A DNA stretch of 64,000 nucleotides from an uncultured Lachnospiraceae bacterium (lineage in GTDB: Bacteria; Bacillota; Clostridia; Lachnospirales; Lachnospiraceae), in assembly GCA_945868435.1 (NCBI GenBank), contig CAMBLG010000003.1, positions 62,001 to 126,000 of the forward strand. The letters are read 5' to 3'. Of the stretch, positions 17,868 to 26,077 are shown one piece after another. Under the pieces are notes generated by a model. It did not search any database. It saw only the letters and a program-made list of their open reading frames with translations, and was not told where the DNA came from. The position numbers were made by a program, and so were the translations under genes. How positions within the stretch are numbered: the first letter of the stretch is position 1; each line of letters opens with the position of its first letter.

Positions 17868-18884
17868 TTATTCGCCTGTAATACCGGTACGGTCAATACT
17901 TTCAACAAAGTATCTCTGCAGTACGAAATACATCAGAAGAAGCGGCAGGATGGACAGCATGGTGCCCGCCATATTGATGGACTCGTTGATACTCGTCACC
18001 GCATTGGTTGCTGTCTGCGCATAGCTGTTGTAGTTCTGCTGGAAATTATCCAACTGGATAACCAGCGACGTCCATCCGGAATCCGTCATAACACCATGCA
18101 CATACATTTCTGTCAGGTAGGACTCGTTCCAATACCAAACAAAAGAGAACAGCGTTACCGTGATCAATGCCGGCACTGCAGATGGAAGCGAGATGCGGAT
18201 AAAGGATTTCAGATAACCCGCACCGTCAATCTGCGCCGCCTCAATCAGCACCTTCGGCACCTGCCGGAAGAACTGATAGAAGATCAGGATGAAAATCGGT
18301 CCGTTGATTCCCATACCCAAAAGGGACGGAAGAACGAAAGACCACAGGGTTCCGAGGATTCCCATATTGGAATACAGAACGTAGGTCGGAATCATGGTAA
18401 TCTGACTCGGCAGAATGAACGAAAAGATGATGATTCCAATGACAATCTTCTTGCCCGGGAACTCAAATCTCGCAAGTCCGTAACCGATCAGTGAACAGGA
18501 CACCACATTGCACAGTGTGGGAACACCGGCAATAAGAATACTCTGCCCCAGTGATTTCCAGAAATCCATACTGGCCGCTGCCTGCGCATAGTTGGAGAAA
18601 TTCAGAGAACTCGGAATCCAGTTGATGGAAGAATCCAAAAGGTCATCCAACGACATCAGGCTGTTGCTGATCATGTATATGATCGGATAGATGTAAATAA
18701 ATCCAATACAGATGAGCAGTGCATAGATGACAAGCATCTTCAAAAGGCCTTCCGTGTCCTTTGTTCCCATGAGAAGCTTGCGCACTTTATCTTTTGTAAT
18801 GTTCTGATACCATTTAGTAGTCGCCCGAGCCATCGTAGGTCTTGTAGCCACGTTTTTGTCTTGCTTTCTGAATCTTTTTGGCAT
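17868..18884 (-). CDS. Carbohydrate ABC transporter permease, MalG-like
   Basis: A polytopic membrane protein with six predicted helices and a basic N-terminus. The cytoplasmic EAA loop reads IEAAQIDGAGYLKSFIRISLPSAVP, the site that docks the ATPase. A GTG at 18893 is also in frame, but the ATG at 18884 has AGGAGG 10 bases upstream and is preferred, giving about 338 residues. Its start lies inside the 3' end of the partner permease gene, an overlap of about 70 bases, so translation is likely coupled. It pairs with the permease at 18814-19872. Confidence 0.85.
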   Translation of the reverse strand: MPKRFRKQDKNVATRPTMARATTKWYQNITKDKVRKLLMGTKDTEGLLKMLVIYALLICIGFIYIYPIIYMISNSLMSLDDLLDSSINWIPSSLNFSNYAQAAASMDFWKSLGQSILIAGVPTLCNVVSCSLIGYGLARFEFPGKKIVIGIIIFSFILPSQITMIPTYVLYSNMGILGTLWSFVLPSLLGMGINGPIFILIFYQFFRQVPKVLIEAAQIDGAGYLKSFIRISLPSAVPALITVTLFSFVWYWNESYLTEMYVHGVMTDSGWTSLVIQLDNFQQNYNSYAQTATNAVTSINESINMAGTMLSILPLLLMYFVLQRYFVESIDRTGITGE

Positions 18885-19872
18885 TTCTTGCACTCCTCCT
18901 TCCTATCTTCTTTGCGAGCCGCTTTTCTTTGCGAACCTGTTTCTTGTACTTGCGGATCTGCCGCTCATAGACATCCTTTCTCGCCAGAAGCAGCACTGCG
19001 AAAATACATACGATCAGCACAACCACTACGGAATACATCCACGCCATGGCAGATGCGTATCCATATCCCTTTTCTCTCGTACCGGAGAACATCGCTCCCT
19101 TGATCAGCTCAATGATAGCGTTCTGGTCGTTGTTTGAAATAAACACTACCGTGTATACACAGTTGAGCAATATCATCGGCTTAACCGTTGGAAGTGTAAT
19201 CTTCCAGAAGCACTCCCAGCCGGAACCACCGTCGATTTTAGCCGCCTCATACATGGAGCGGTCAATCTTCTGCAATGCGGACAGGAAAATTAAAATCTGC
19301 ACGCCGGAATACCACAGAATGGTAATCATGTTCTCGAAGAGCTCTGAAATCGGCTCCGCGAGAGCGTGGGGCAGAAAGCTCTCGATGGCGCCGCTGATAG
19401 CCTGGGTATCGATTGCGGTAATACTTCCCGCACCCTGCTGAGTCAACATACCTAAAATCGGTCCGCTGACAATGATTACCGGAAGGAAGAAGATCAATCG
19501 GAAAAAGCCTTTTCCCTTGATATTCTCATTCAGCATCATAGCGATAATCAATGCGAATACTACAATGATCGGCACTGAGAGAATCGTTGATGTAATATAA
19601 TCAATCATCTGCGTCGGGAAATCCGGATCCGACATAATGATCTGTGTAAAGTTTCCGTGTCCGACAAAGGTAAAGCTCTTGCCCATCGGCGTAATACGGA
19701 TATTGTTCAATGCGTACCAGAACGAGGTGATCAGCGGGTATGCAAGGAAAATACATGCTCCCACGATCCAGGGCGAAATGAAGAGCAGGCCCGTAATGGC
19801 CTCGCGCCTTGCAAGACGGCCCGGCTTCACCCGTTTGCGGTTCTTTTTCTCCTGTTTGGTCATCTTACTCAT
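18814..19872 (-). CDS. Sugar ABC transporter permease, MalF-like
   Basis: This 352-residue permease has six or so membrane helices starting at LLFISPWIVGACIFLAYPLI. Its EAA loop reads YEAAKIDGGSGWECFWKITLPTVKP. The cytoplasmic C-terminal tail is unusually long and very basic (about 45 residues rich in Lys and Arg), which comes from the region overlapping the next permease gene. Its start overlaps the DUF5696 stop by four bases (ATGA type), tying it to the upstream genes. Confidence 0.85.
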   Translation of the reverse strand: MSKMTKQEKKNRKRVKPGRLARREAITGLLFISPWIVGACIFLAYPLITSFWYALNNIRITPMGKSFTFVGHGNFTQIIMSDPDFPTQMIDYITSTILSVPIIVVFALIIAMMLNENIKGKGFFRLIFFLPVIIVSGPILGMLTQQGAGSITAIDTQAISGAIESFLPHALAEPISELFENMITILWYSGVQILIFLSALQKIDRSMYEAAKIDGGSGWECFWKITLPTVKPMILLNCVYTVVFISNNDQNAIIELIKGAMFSGTREKGYGYASAMAWMYSVVVVLIVCIFAVLLLARKDVYERQIRKYKKQVRKEKRLAKKIGRRSARNAKKIQKARQKRGYKTYDGSGDY

Positions 19873-22196
19873 TGCGCCTCACCTACCTTATACGACATTG
19901 CATCAATGCTGTAGCCGTCTACTGTCACATTGTTTTCAGAATAATTTACATAGATGACAACTCCGTTGTCATAGCTTACTCTCGTCACACCATTGTCCAG
20001 CTTCTCATGCTTTGTGATGTATGCACCTTCCACAGATGCTGCCACCTCACGGAGTGCCTCATCGTAAGCGATCACCGTATCCTTATAGGTTCCGTACTCT
20101 GTACTGTACAGATCGGAAGAATTGGTGTAGATCAACTTGGAGGAATTCTCGTAAGTCAGATAGAAGGATGGGTATACACCGGACTCTACCATCTGTAAAA
20201 AGAATTCCGTCTTGTTTGCTTCAAAGTTGACATAATCGGAATACATCGGAAGGATTCCCTTCAATACCATGGACAGGAACGGAACCTCCTCATTCACATA
20301 CATGTAGTCCGAAGAGCCCAGTGGCATATCCAAAAATGCGTCCGTGTTATTCCACAGATAAGCAAATGGCTGCTCCAGCACAAGATTCGTGGACTCATCC
20401 ACATCCGCAATCATTGCCTGATAAGCATCGGCGGTGTTCTGACGTCCATAATAGCTTCCCCTCTGGCTGTATGAGTAATCGGAATTGGTAATTCCCGCCA
20501 AAACCAGATTGTTCACGCCCTGTTTCGTATAAGAAGAAACGAATTTGTCCAGCGTTGCATCTGCCTTCCCCGGCATGAGATAGTAGAAGGTCTTATAGAC
20601 CTCTGCATACTCTTCTTCCTTCAACGTTCTCTTGTTGACCATCTTCACTGCATTGAAGGTCGTGGTATTGGTTCTCGCATTGATTTTCAGTGCGTCATTA
20701 TACAGATAAATGTTATAGTTTTCCTTTGCAGACTCCTCGATCAGGTCGGTCAATGCACCGGTTCCACCGATTTTCCGGTCTGCCTTATACTTGGTGATCG
20801 GGACATTGTACAATCCGCCCTTCTGCCAGCCCTTGTAGACACTGAGCACACTGTCCACACCGGCCTCCTGCAATTCGTCATACATCTCCTCGATGTTATC
20901 CGTGGTCGTCATGGTAACTGCTGTGGTTCCCAGAAGGAATTCCTCTCGCTCGGTTCCAAGGAAATCCACTCTCGTGTTATAGGAAGTATCCTTCACCTGA
21001 ACCAGTCCGTTGTCCAGCAGATAGCTGCGGTAGCGAACCGCCATGCCGGAATAATTTGCATCCTCACCATCCAAAAGCATGTAGCGCACTGTGTAATCCG
21101 TGTGAGTTCTGTCCGCCTCCACATTGGTCACCGTACCGGAGTTGGACTGATTCAACGGCTGCACGTAAATATCCCGAAGCATGAACTTGGCAAAGCAGCG
21201 GTTATAGTTGACCATAACCCCATTGGGGTGTGCCTCAATACTTGTACGGGTATCGCCATCCTCTACGACAGCCACATACCCAAGCTGCTCATCCGTATGT
21301 GCCATACCGAACACCGGCGCAATCACCTGGTTTGCATCGATAACGGTATCATATTTCTCCCACAGATAGCTTTGGGTCGATGGCTGTTCAAATCCGGCAT
21401 CCTTGCCGTAAATCATCTGGGAAAAGCCTGTGGTATATCGGCCTTCCTTGTTATCCAGATAGATCAGTGCTCCGTTTCCATCCGGCACCAGCATATATCC
21501 GTTCTTATCATCCAGGAAGCTGTATCCCATAAACGGATAGAGGCTGATGGTAGAAATATAGCAGTTTTCTTCTGTCTCCTGAATAGATTCATCCGGCACA
21601 GTCACCACCAGATCATCTCCCTCCAGTGTCACCTGAAGTGTCAGGGAAAATCCCCAGTCCTCGAAGGTGATATCCGCAGAAAAACCGTTGTCCAGCTTCG
21701 TCACGTTCCTCGTATTTTTACAGGTGATCAGATCCACCTGATAGGTGTTGGTCGTTCCCTTGATTGCAGTGATGACGATTCCTGACTTCATATACGCATT
21801 CCAGGACTCGTTACTGTTACCGTCATCCATCTCATCACTCAAGGTTGACTCCAGAAGCTCCCCCGTCTTCTTATCCTTCAGAATGATCGACAGGCGAGGC
21901 TCATATAAATACATGATGTAAGAATCACTCTCTGCGATTTTTTCATAATCATCAATGGTGATCCACTCAGACTGATCCACCTTACCTACGGCGCCCTCCT
22001 GAACAACCTCTCCGTCTTCGAGAACGGTGCTGCCGTTATCCTCCTCTTCCTCGGATTCTCCGGCTTCATCTGTTCCCTCTGTCACTTCTTGTGCATCCTC
22101 GACTCCGGTTGCCAGCAGTGTATTTTCCGGTATTGCGGTAACCACCAAAGCGGTTGCCAGAAATAAAGCAAGTAATCTTTTCACTCTAATAGCCAA
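19869..22196 (-). CDS. DUF5696 secreted protein, glycosidase-like architecture
   Basis: This 775-residue protein begins with a signal sequence (hydrophobic core LLALFLATALVVTA). An acidic Glu/Gly linker follows to about residue 65. Residues about 75-380 form a beta-rich domain. Residues about 410-690 read like an alpha/beta barrel, with NIEEMYDELQEAGVDSVLSVYKGW, LTDLIEESAKENYNIYLYND and repeated aromatic-Asp segments. A short C-terminal beta domain ends the protein. This sandwich-barrel-sandwich order is seen in glycoside hydrolases, but I see no known family signature and cannot name catalytic residues. The start is TTG with AGGTGG upstream, inside the end of the NHL-YIP1 gene, and the gene is coupled to permeases downstream. 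It is probably extracellular and acts with the transporters. Confidence 0.75.
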   Translation of the reverse strand: MAIRVKRLLALFLATALVVTAIPENTLLATGVEDAQEVTEGTDEAGESEEEEDNGSTVLEDGEVVQEGAVGKVDQSEWITIDDYEKIAESDSYIMYLYEPRLSIILKDKKTGELLESTLSDEMDDGNSNESWNAYMKSGIVITAIKGTTNTYQVDLITCKNTRNVTKLDNGFSADITFEDWGFSLTLQVTLEGDDLVVTVPDESIQETEENCYISTISLYPFMGYSFLDDKNGYMLVPDGNGALIYLDNKEGRYTTGFSQMIYGKDAGFEQPSTQSYLWEKYDTVIDANQVIAPVFGMAHTDEQLGYVAVVEDGDTRTSIEAHPNGVMVNYNRCFAKFMLRDIYVQPLNQSNSGTVTNVEADRTHTDYTVRYMLLDGEDANYSGMAVRYRSYLLDNGLVQVKDTSYNTRVDFLGTEREEFLLGTTAVTMTTTDNIEEMYDELQEAGVDSVLSVYKGWQKGGLYNVPITKYKADRKIGGTGALTDLIEESAKENYNIYLYNDALKINARTNTTTFNAVKMVNKRTLKEEEYAEVYKTFYYLMPGKADATLDKFVSSYTKQGVNNLVLAGITNSDYSYSQRGSYYGRQNTADAYQAMIADVDESTNLVLEQPFAYLWNNTDAFLDMPLGSSDYMYVNEEVPFLSMVLKGILPMYSDYVNFEANKTEFFLQMVESGVYPSFYLTYENSSKLIYTNSSDLYSTEYGTYKDTVIAYDEALREVAASVEGAYITKHEKLDNGVTRVSYDNGVVIYVNYSENNVTVDGYSIDAMSYKVGEAQ

Positions 22197-24240
22197 TTCG
22201 ATACACCACCTCTCCGACTAATGCACTGAGGAATTCAAATACCTGTGCCCACAGTACATAAACAATGAATATCAGTAACGCCATGATCAATATGGTAAAC
22301 ACCGTCAGGCAGATGATCTTGAAGGTCTCGCCCGGAGTATAATTGTTGACCTCCTTGATGCCAAGGATTCCAAGCACCGCCACCCACACAACGATCACGA
22401 TCTGTACCAGTGTGATCAAAAACTGCTCATTGTTGGTCAACACATGTGACAGAACGAAAATGACCGGTGTCAGACAGATGTACGGCATCAGGCTGTAACA
22501 GAAATACGTGTAAATCTTCTTAACTGTTCCCTCGCCCTCGTTGATGGTACATACGAGATAGTTACATGCGGTCAGCGCAGCCATCACAATGACAACGATT
22601 CCGATATCCGATACGATCTCGTAGCGGCCCTCGCGGATGGTCTTCTGCAAAAATCCACAGAGGTATTTGTTGATGACGAACTCGGCAATAAAGATCACCA
22701 GAAGAATGGTCGGTGCCGCCCAGGAAGCCCTTCCCTCACGGGCTATTCCGTAGGAGCCGTCAATCGGATGTTTCATATAATACTTGGCATAAGACAGATT
22801 TGCGAACACCTTTTTCTGTCCAAGCTTTGCAAAGAATGCCTTTGGCTTTGCCAAAATGCCCTTCTTCTTATCCAGAAGCTTCATCACTTTCACAAGAACA
22901 TAAAGTCCCACAACGATCAGCAGGAACGGAACCAGGTTGCGCTTCAGCCAGAGATTACGCACCTCCCAGTATGCATCGGAATACCCTTCGTAATCCTTTG
23001 CCAGTCTTGCATACTTTAATGCCATCTCGTAATTTTCTTCCTGGAAGTATGCACGTCCCATGGCCTTGTTGGCATAGTCAAACATACTGTTCATGGCAAG
23101 CACCTGGGTCAAAGGCTCCTTGCTCTCGGTGTAACGTCCCTTGGAATACAGATACAGTGCCTGATGCAGAAGGTTTGTAAACTCGGTTGGCTCGTATACC
23201 TGAATCTGGCATTTATCGGAATCCAGCATATAGATGCGATCGGAACCGTCCACAGCCACACCCGTAACCATGGTTGACAGGCCGACGCGCTGTGTACCGT
23301 CATCCAGACCACCAAATACGAAGATCAGCTCGCCTTCCTTGTTGTACTCATAGATGTAACCCTGCTGGTCTGCCACGTACACGTTGTCATGGTTTCCGGC
23401 CGCAACCGCTGCCGGGATATCGGACCAGTCCGTCTTGTCAATCAGGTTCTTACCTGCGATGTTCAAGCGCTTTAAGGTATGCTCCTCATCCCCTCGGGTG
23501 ATCGTGTAGATCAGACCCTTATCATCAATCGCCATGTTGTCCGGCGTGGAAGGAATGTTGCTGACCATCTTGGCTCTCTGCTCATCCGTCAGGATCGCGC
23601 GGTAGATAATGGTCTTCAAGCTGCTTGACGCGAAGTTTGTACCAAAGTATCCGAGGAAGGTTCCTCCATCACTTGGCGAAATTTCGACGATACCATTGGT
23701 GTTGGACTCACATACCACATACATGATTCCCGCATCGTTTACAACGATCTTAATGGGAAGAAAGCTCAGGTCATCGCCATACAGCGGGCTGCTCGGCTTT
23801 CCGTAGGTGTTAAGCAGTGTTCCGTCCGGAGCGAATTCAAATACCGCCTCCGCGTCACGATCTGCCACGTAAATGTGTTTATTCTCTGTCACAAATACGC
23901 CCTTCGGAGTCACCAGCGTTCCCTCGCCGACGGTCTTGATCTCCTCGCTCTGTAAATTACCAACTACAATTCTGGCATTTCCGGTATCTGCCACATAGAT
24001 TTCACCGTCATCCGTCACGCAGATATCACTGGGATTCTTAAAAAATCTGTCCCCGAATTTTACAATAGTCTCATATGCCAGATAAGCTGTCTGGGTCTCA
24101 CGGATGTAGCCGTAGCCGTCCTCTGTGTAGGTCTTGTACGGTGTTTTCGCATAGGTCGTCAACACGCCCGTACCCAGTACGATCATAATGCAGGCCAGAA
24201 AAATGGCCGACAGTCTTATTAATCTCTTATTCATCCTCAT
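22186..24240 (-). CDS. NHL beta-propeller, TPR and YIP1 membrane protein
   Basis: This 684-residue protein starts with a signal or anchor helix (about residues 7-30). An extracellular NHL-type beta-propeller follows to about residue 350, with repeated IYVADTGNARIVV, IYVADRDAEAVFEF and IYMLDSDKCQIQVYEP. A TPR-like helical pair (about 355-420, YFQEENYEMALKYARLAKDY) leads to a membrane helix. The C-terminal YIP1-type domain has about five membrane helices. Similar proteins are regularly found beside DUF5696 and sugar ABC genes in Lachnospiraceae; no function is described that I know of. I infer a scaffold that links the surface enzyme to the permeases. It overlaps the DUF5696 start by 11 bases. 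Confidence 0.8.
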   Translation of the reverse strand: MRMNKRLIRLSAIFLACIMIVLGTGVLTTYAKTPYKTYTEDGYGYIRETQTAYLAYETIVKFGDRFFKNPSDICVTDDGEIYVADTGNARIVVGNLQSEEIKTVGEGTLVTPKGVFVTENKHIYVADRDAEAVFEFAPDGTLLNTYGKPSSPLYGDDLSFLPIKIVVNDAGIMYVVCESNTNGIVEISPSDGGTFLGYFGTNFASSSLKTIIYRAILTDEQRAKMVSNIPSTPDNMAIDDKGLIYTITRGDEEHTLKRLNIAGKNLIDKTDWSDIPAAVAAGNHDNVYVADQQGYIYEYNKEGELIFVFGGLDDGTQRVGLSTMVTGVAVDGSDRIYMLDSDKCQIQVYEPTEFTNLLHQALYLYSKGRYTESKEPLTQVLAMNSMFDYANKAMGRAYFQEENYEMALKYARLAKDYEGYSDAYWEVRNLWLKRNLVPFLLIVVGLYVLVKVMKLLDKKKGILAKPKAFFAKLGQKKVFANLSYAKYYMKHPIDGSYGIAREGRASWAAPTILLVIFIAEFVINKYLCGFLQKTIREGRYEIVSDIGIVVIVMAALTACNYLVCTINEGEGTVKKIYTYFCYSLMPYICLTPVIFVLSHVLTNNEQFLITLVQIVIVVWVAVLGILGIKEVNNYTPGETFKIICLTVFTILIMALLIFIVYVLWAQVFEFLSALVGEVVYRIGY

Positions 24241-24259
24241 AACACTCTCGTCCTTTTCT

Positions 24260-25129
24260 CTACTTAATACCTGAGTTTGCCATCGTGTTCATGACGCTGT
24301 TCTGCAAGATGATAAACAGAATCAGATTCGGCACAAACATGATAAGGGTTGCAGCGGCTGCCATACCCTGGCCAGCCACAGTATTGTTGACGTTAACCAG
24401 TGAGTTCATGTAGAAGGTCAGCGTCTTCATGCTGTCATCATTGATATAGTAATTGGAGGTCTCCATGTTTGTCCATACCTGCTGGAATACAAGAATTGCA
24501 GCCGTTGCAATAGCAGGCCGGATCATCGGAATGATCACCTTGCGGTACACCTGAAAATCCGTGGCTCCATCCATGTATGCCGCTTCAATCAACGAATCCG
24601 GCACCTGATCCACGAACTGTTTGACGAGAAACAGCGCCACCGGCATGGCCACCAGCGGAAGAACATGTGCCCAAACGGTATCGATCATACCGGCCTTACA
24701 GATAACCAGGTATCTCGGAATCAGCACAGCCGTTGCCACAAACATGATGGCCAACTGGTTGATCTGCATCATCAGGTTTCTTCCCTTGAACTTAATCTTA
24801 GAGAGGGCAAATGCCGTAAGTGTCGTAAATAAAAGGGATAACCCCACCGTGAGCACCGTGACGATCACGCTGTTAAACACATAACGGCTCAACGGTGTAC
24901 CGGAGGTACGGCTGAATTTGATCAGCTTGGTAAAGTTCTCGAGTGTCGCATTGCGCACAAAGAAGGTTGGCGGGAATGCGAACAGCTCCTCCATCGGCTT
25001 AAATGCATGGTTCGCAATGAAGACCAGCGGCATTGCCATGAAGATGACGAGCGGAAGCAAAATCAGGATAATCTTAATCTGTCCACGCTCGAATTTCTGT
25101 GGATTAATTCTTTTTCCTTTATAAGCCAT
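24260..25129 (-). CDS. Carbohydrate ABC transporter permease, MalG-like
   Basis: This 289-residue permease has a basic N-terminus and about six helices. Its EAA loop reads IEAAYMDGATDFQVYRKVIIPMIRP. It sits 15 bases after the partner permease gene and 19 bases before the NHL-YIP1 gene on one transcript. It belongs to the first of two importers in this locus, with the large binding protein at 26078-29068. Confidence 0.85.
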   Translation of the reverse strand: MAYKGKRINPQKFERGQIKIILILLPLVIFMAMPLVFIANHAFKPMEELFAFPPTFFVRNATLENFTKLIKFSRTSGTPLSRYVFNSVIVTVLTVGLSLLFTTLTAFALSKIKFKGRNLMMQINQLAIMFVATAVLIPRYLVICKAGMIDTVWAHVLPLVAMPVALFLVKQFVDQVPDSLIEAAYMDGATDFQVYRKVIIPMIRPAIATAAILVFQQVWTNMETSNYYINDDSMKTLTFYMNSLVNVNNTVAGQGMAAAATLIMFVPNLILFIILQNSVMNTMANSGIK

Positions 25130-25144
25130 GACTTTTCCCCCTTC

Positions 25145-26062
25145 CTACTCTTTTTCCGTCAGCAGCGAGTTGGCTGCCTTAGAGAATATCTGAACAATCA
25201 ATAACAGTACAACGGATACCGCTGCTGCGTAACCCATCTCGTATCGGATAAAACCGTAATCTTCAATGTGGTTTACGATCAACTGCGCCGCGTAACCCGG
25301 TGATGGGTTACCGGTCAGAAGTGTGGAAATCAAACCATTCTGGAAGGCTCCCACAATCGCCATAACGGCTGCAAAAAGCATCTGTGGCTTCATCTGCGGA
25401 ATTGTGATGTAGATCATTTCCTGGAAACGGTTCTTTACACCGTCGATGGCCGCCGCCTCGTACAGCGACTCATCCGAGTTCAGAATACCGGCAATCATGG
25501 AGAGGAAGCCGATACCCATGGATGACCAGAGTCCGATGACAATAACGATCGGAAGCAGATATTTTTCGCTTACCAGCCAGATGATCGGTTCGTTGATGAT
25601 ACCGAGATTCATCAGCCAGCTATTCAAAAGTCCGGTCTGGTCTCCGGAGAAGATGACCTTCCAAAGCACGGTCATGGCCACACCAGTGGTCATACTCGGC
25701 GAATACAGGATCAATGCGAAGATCGTTCTCGGAATCCTTGTCAGGTTGCAAAGTGCCCACGCCAGAATGAAGGAGAGCACATAGCCGCCGACTCCGACTG
25801 CCACCGCATACACTACCGTGTTGGGCAATACGTGCTGCATGAATACTTCATCGCTGGTCAGAAGTGTTATGTAATTTAGGAATCCCACCCAGGACGGCCA
25901 TTCGATCGCATTGAAATTCGTGAAGGAAAGAACTACCGCCAGCACAACCGGGATCAGAATAAATACTGCAAATACAATCGCATACGGCGCCACAAACATG
26001 TAACCGTGCTTATTGTTTTCACGCTTTGCTATTTTATTTTTTGGCTTTTTTTCTTTACTCAT
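25145..26062 (-). CDS. Sugar ABC transporter permease, MalF-like
   Basis: This 305-residue permease has a Lys-rich cytoplasmic start and helices beginning at [20 protein letters not shown]. Its EAA loop reads [23 protein letters not shown]. It follows the large solute-binding protein by 15 bases. It forms the first permease pair with the next gene. Like the second pair, it has no ATPase gene nearby. Confidence 0.85.
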   Translation of the reverse strand: MSKEKKPKNKIAKRENNKHGYMFVAPYAIVFAVFILIPVVLAVVLSFTNFNAIEWPSWVGFLNYITLLTSDEVFMQHVLPNTVVYAVAVGVGGYVLSFILAWALCNLTRIPRTIFALILYSPSMTTGVAMTVLWKVIFSGDQTGLLNSWLMNLGIINEPIIWLVSEKYLLPIVIVIGLWSSMGIGFLSMIAGILNSDESLYEAAAIDGVKNRFQEMIYITIPQMKPQMLFAAVMAIVGAFQNGLISTLLTGNPSPGYAAQLIVNHIEDYGFIRYEMGYAAAVSVVLLLIVQIFSKAANSLLTEKE

Positions 26063-26077
26063 TTTTCACGCCCACCT

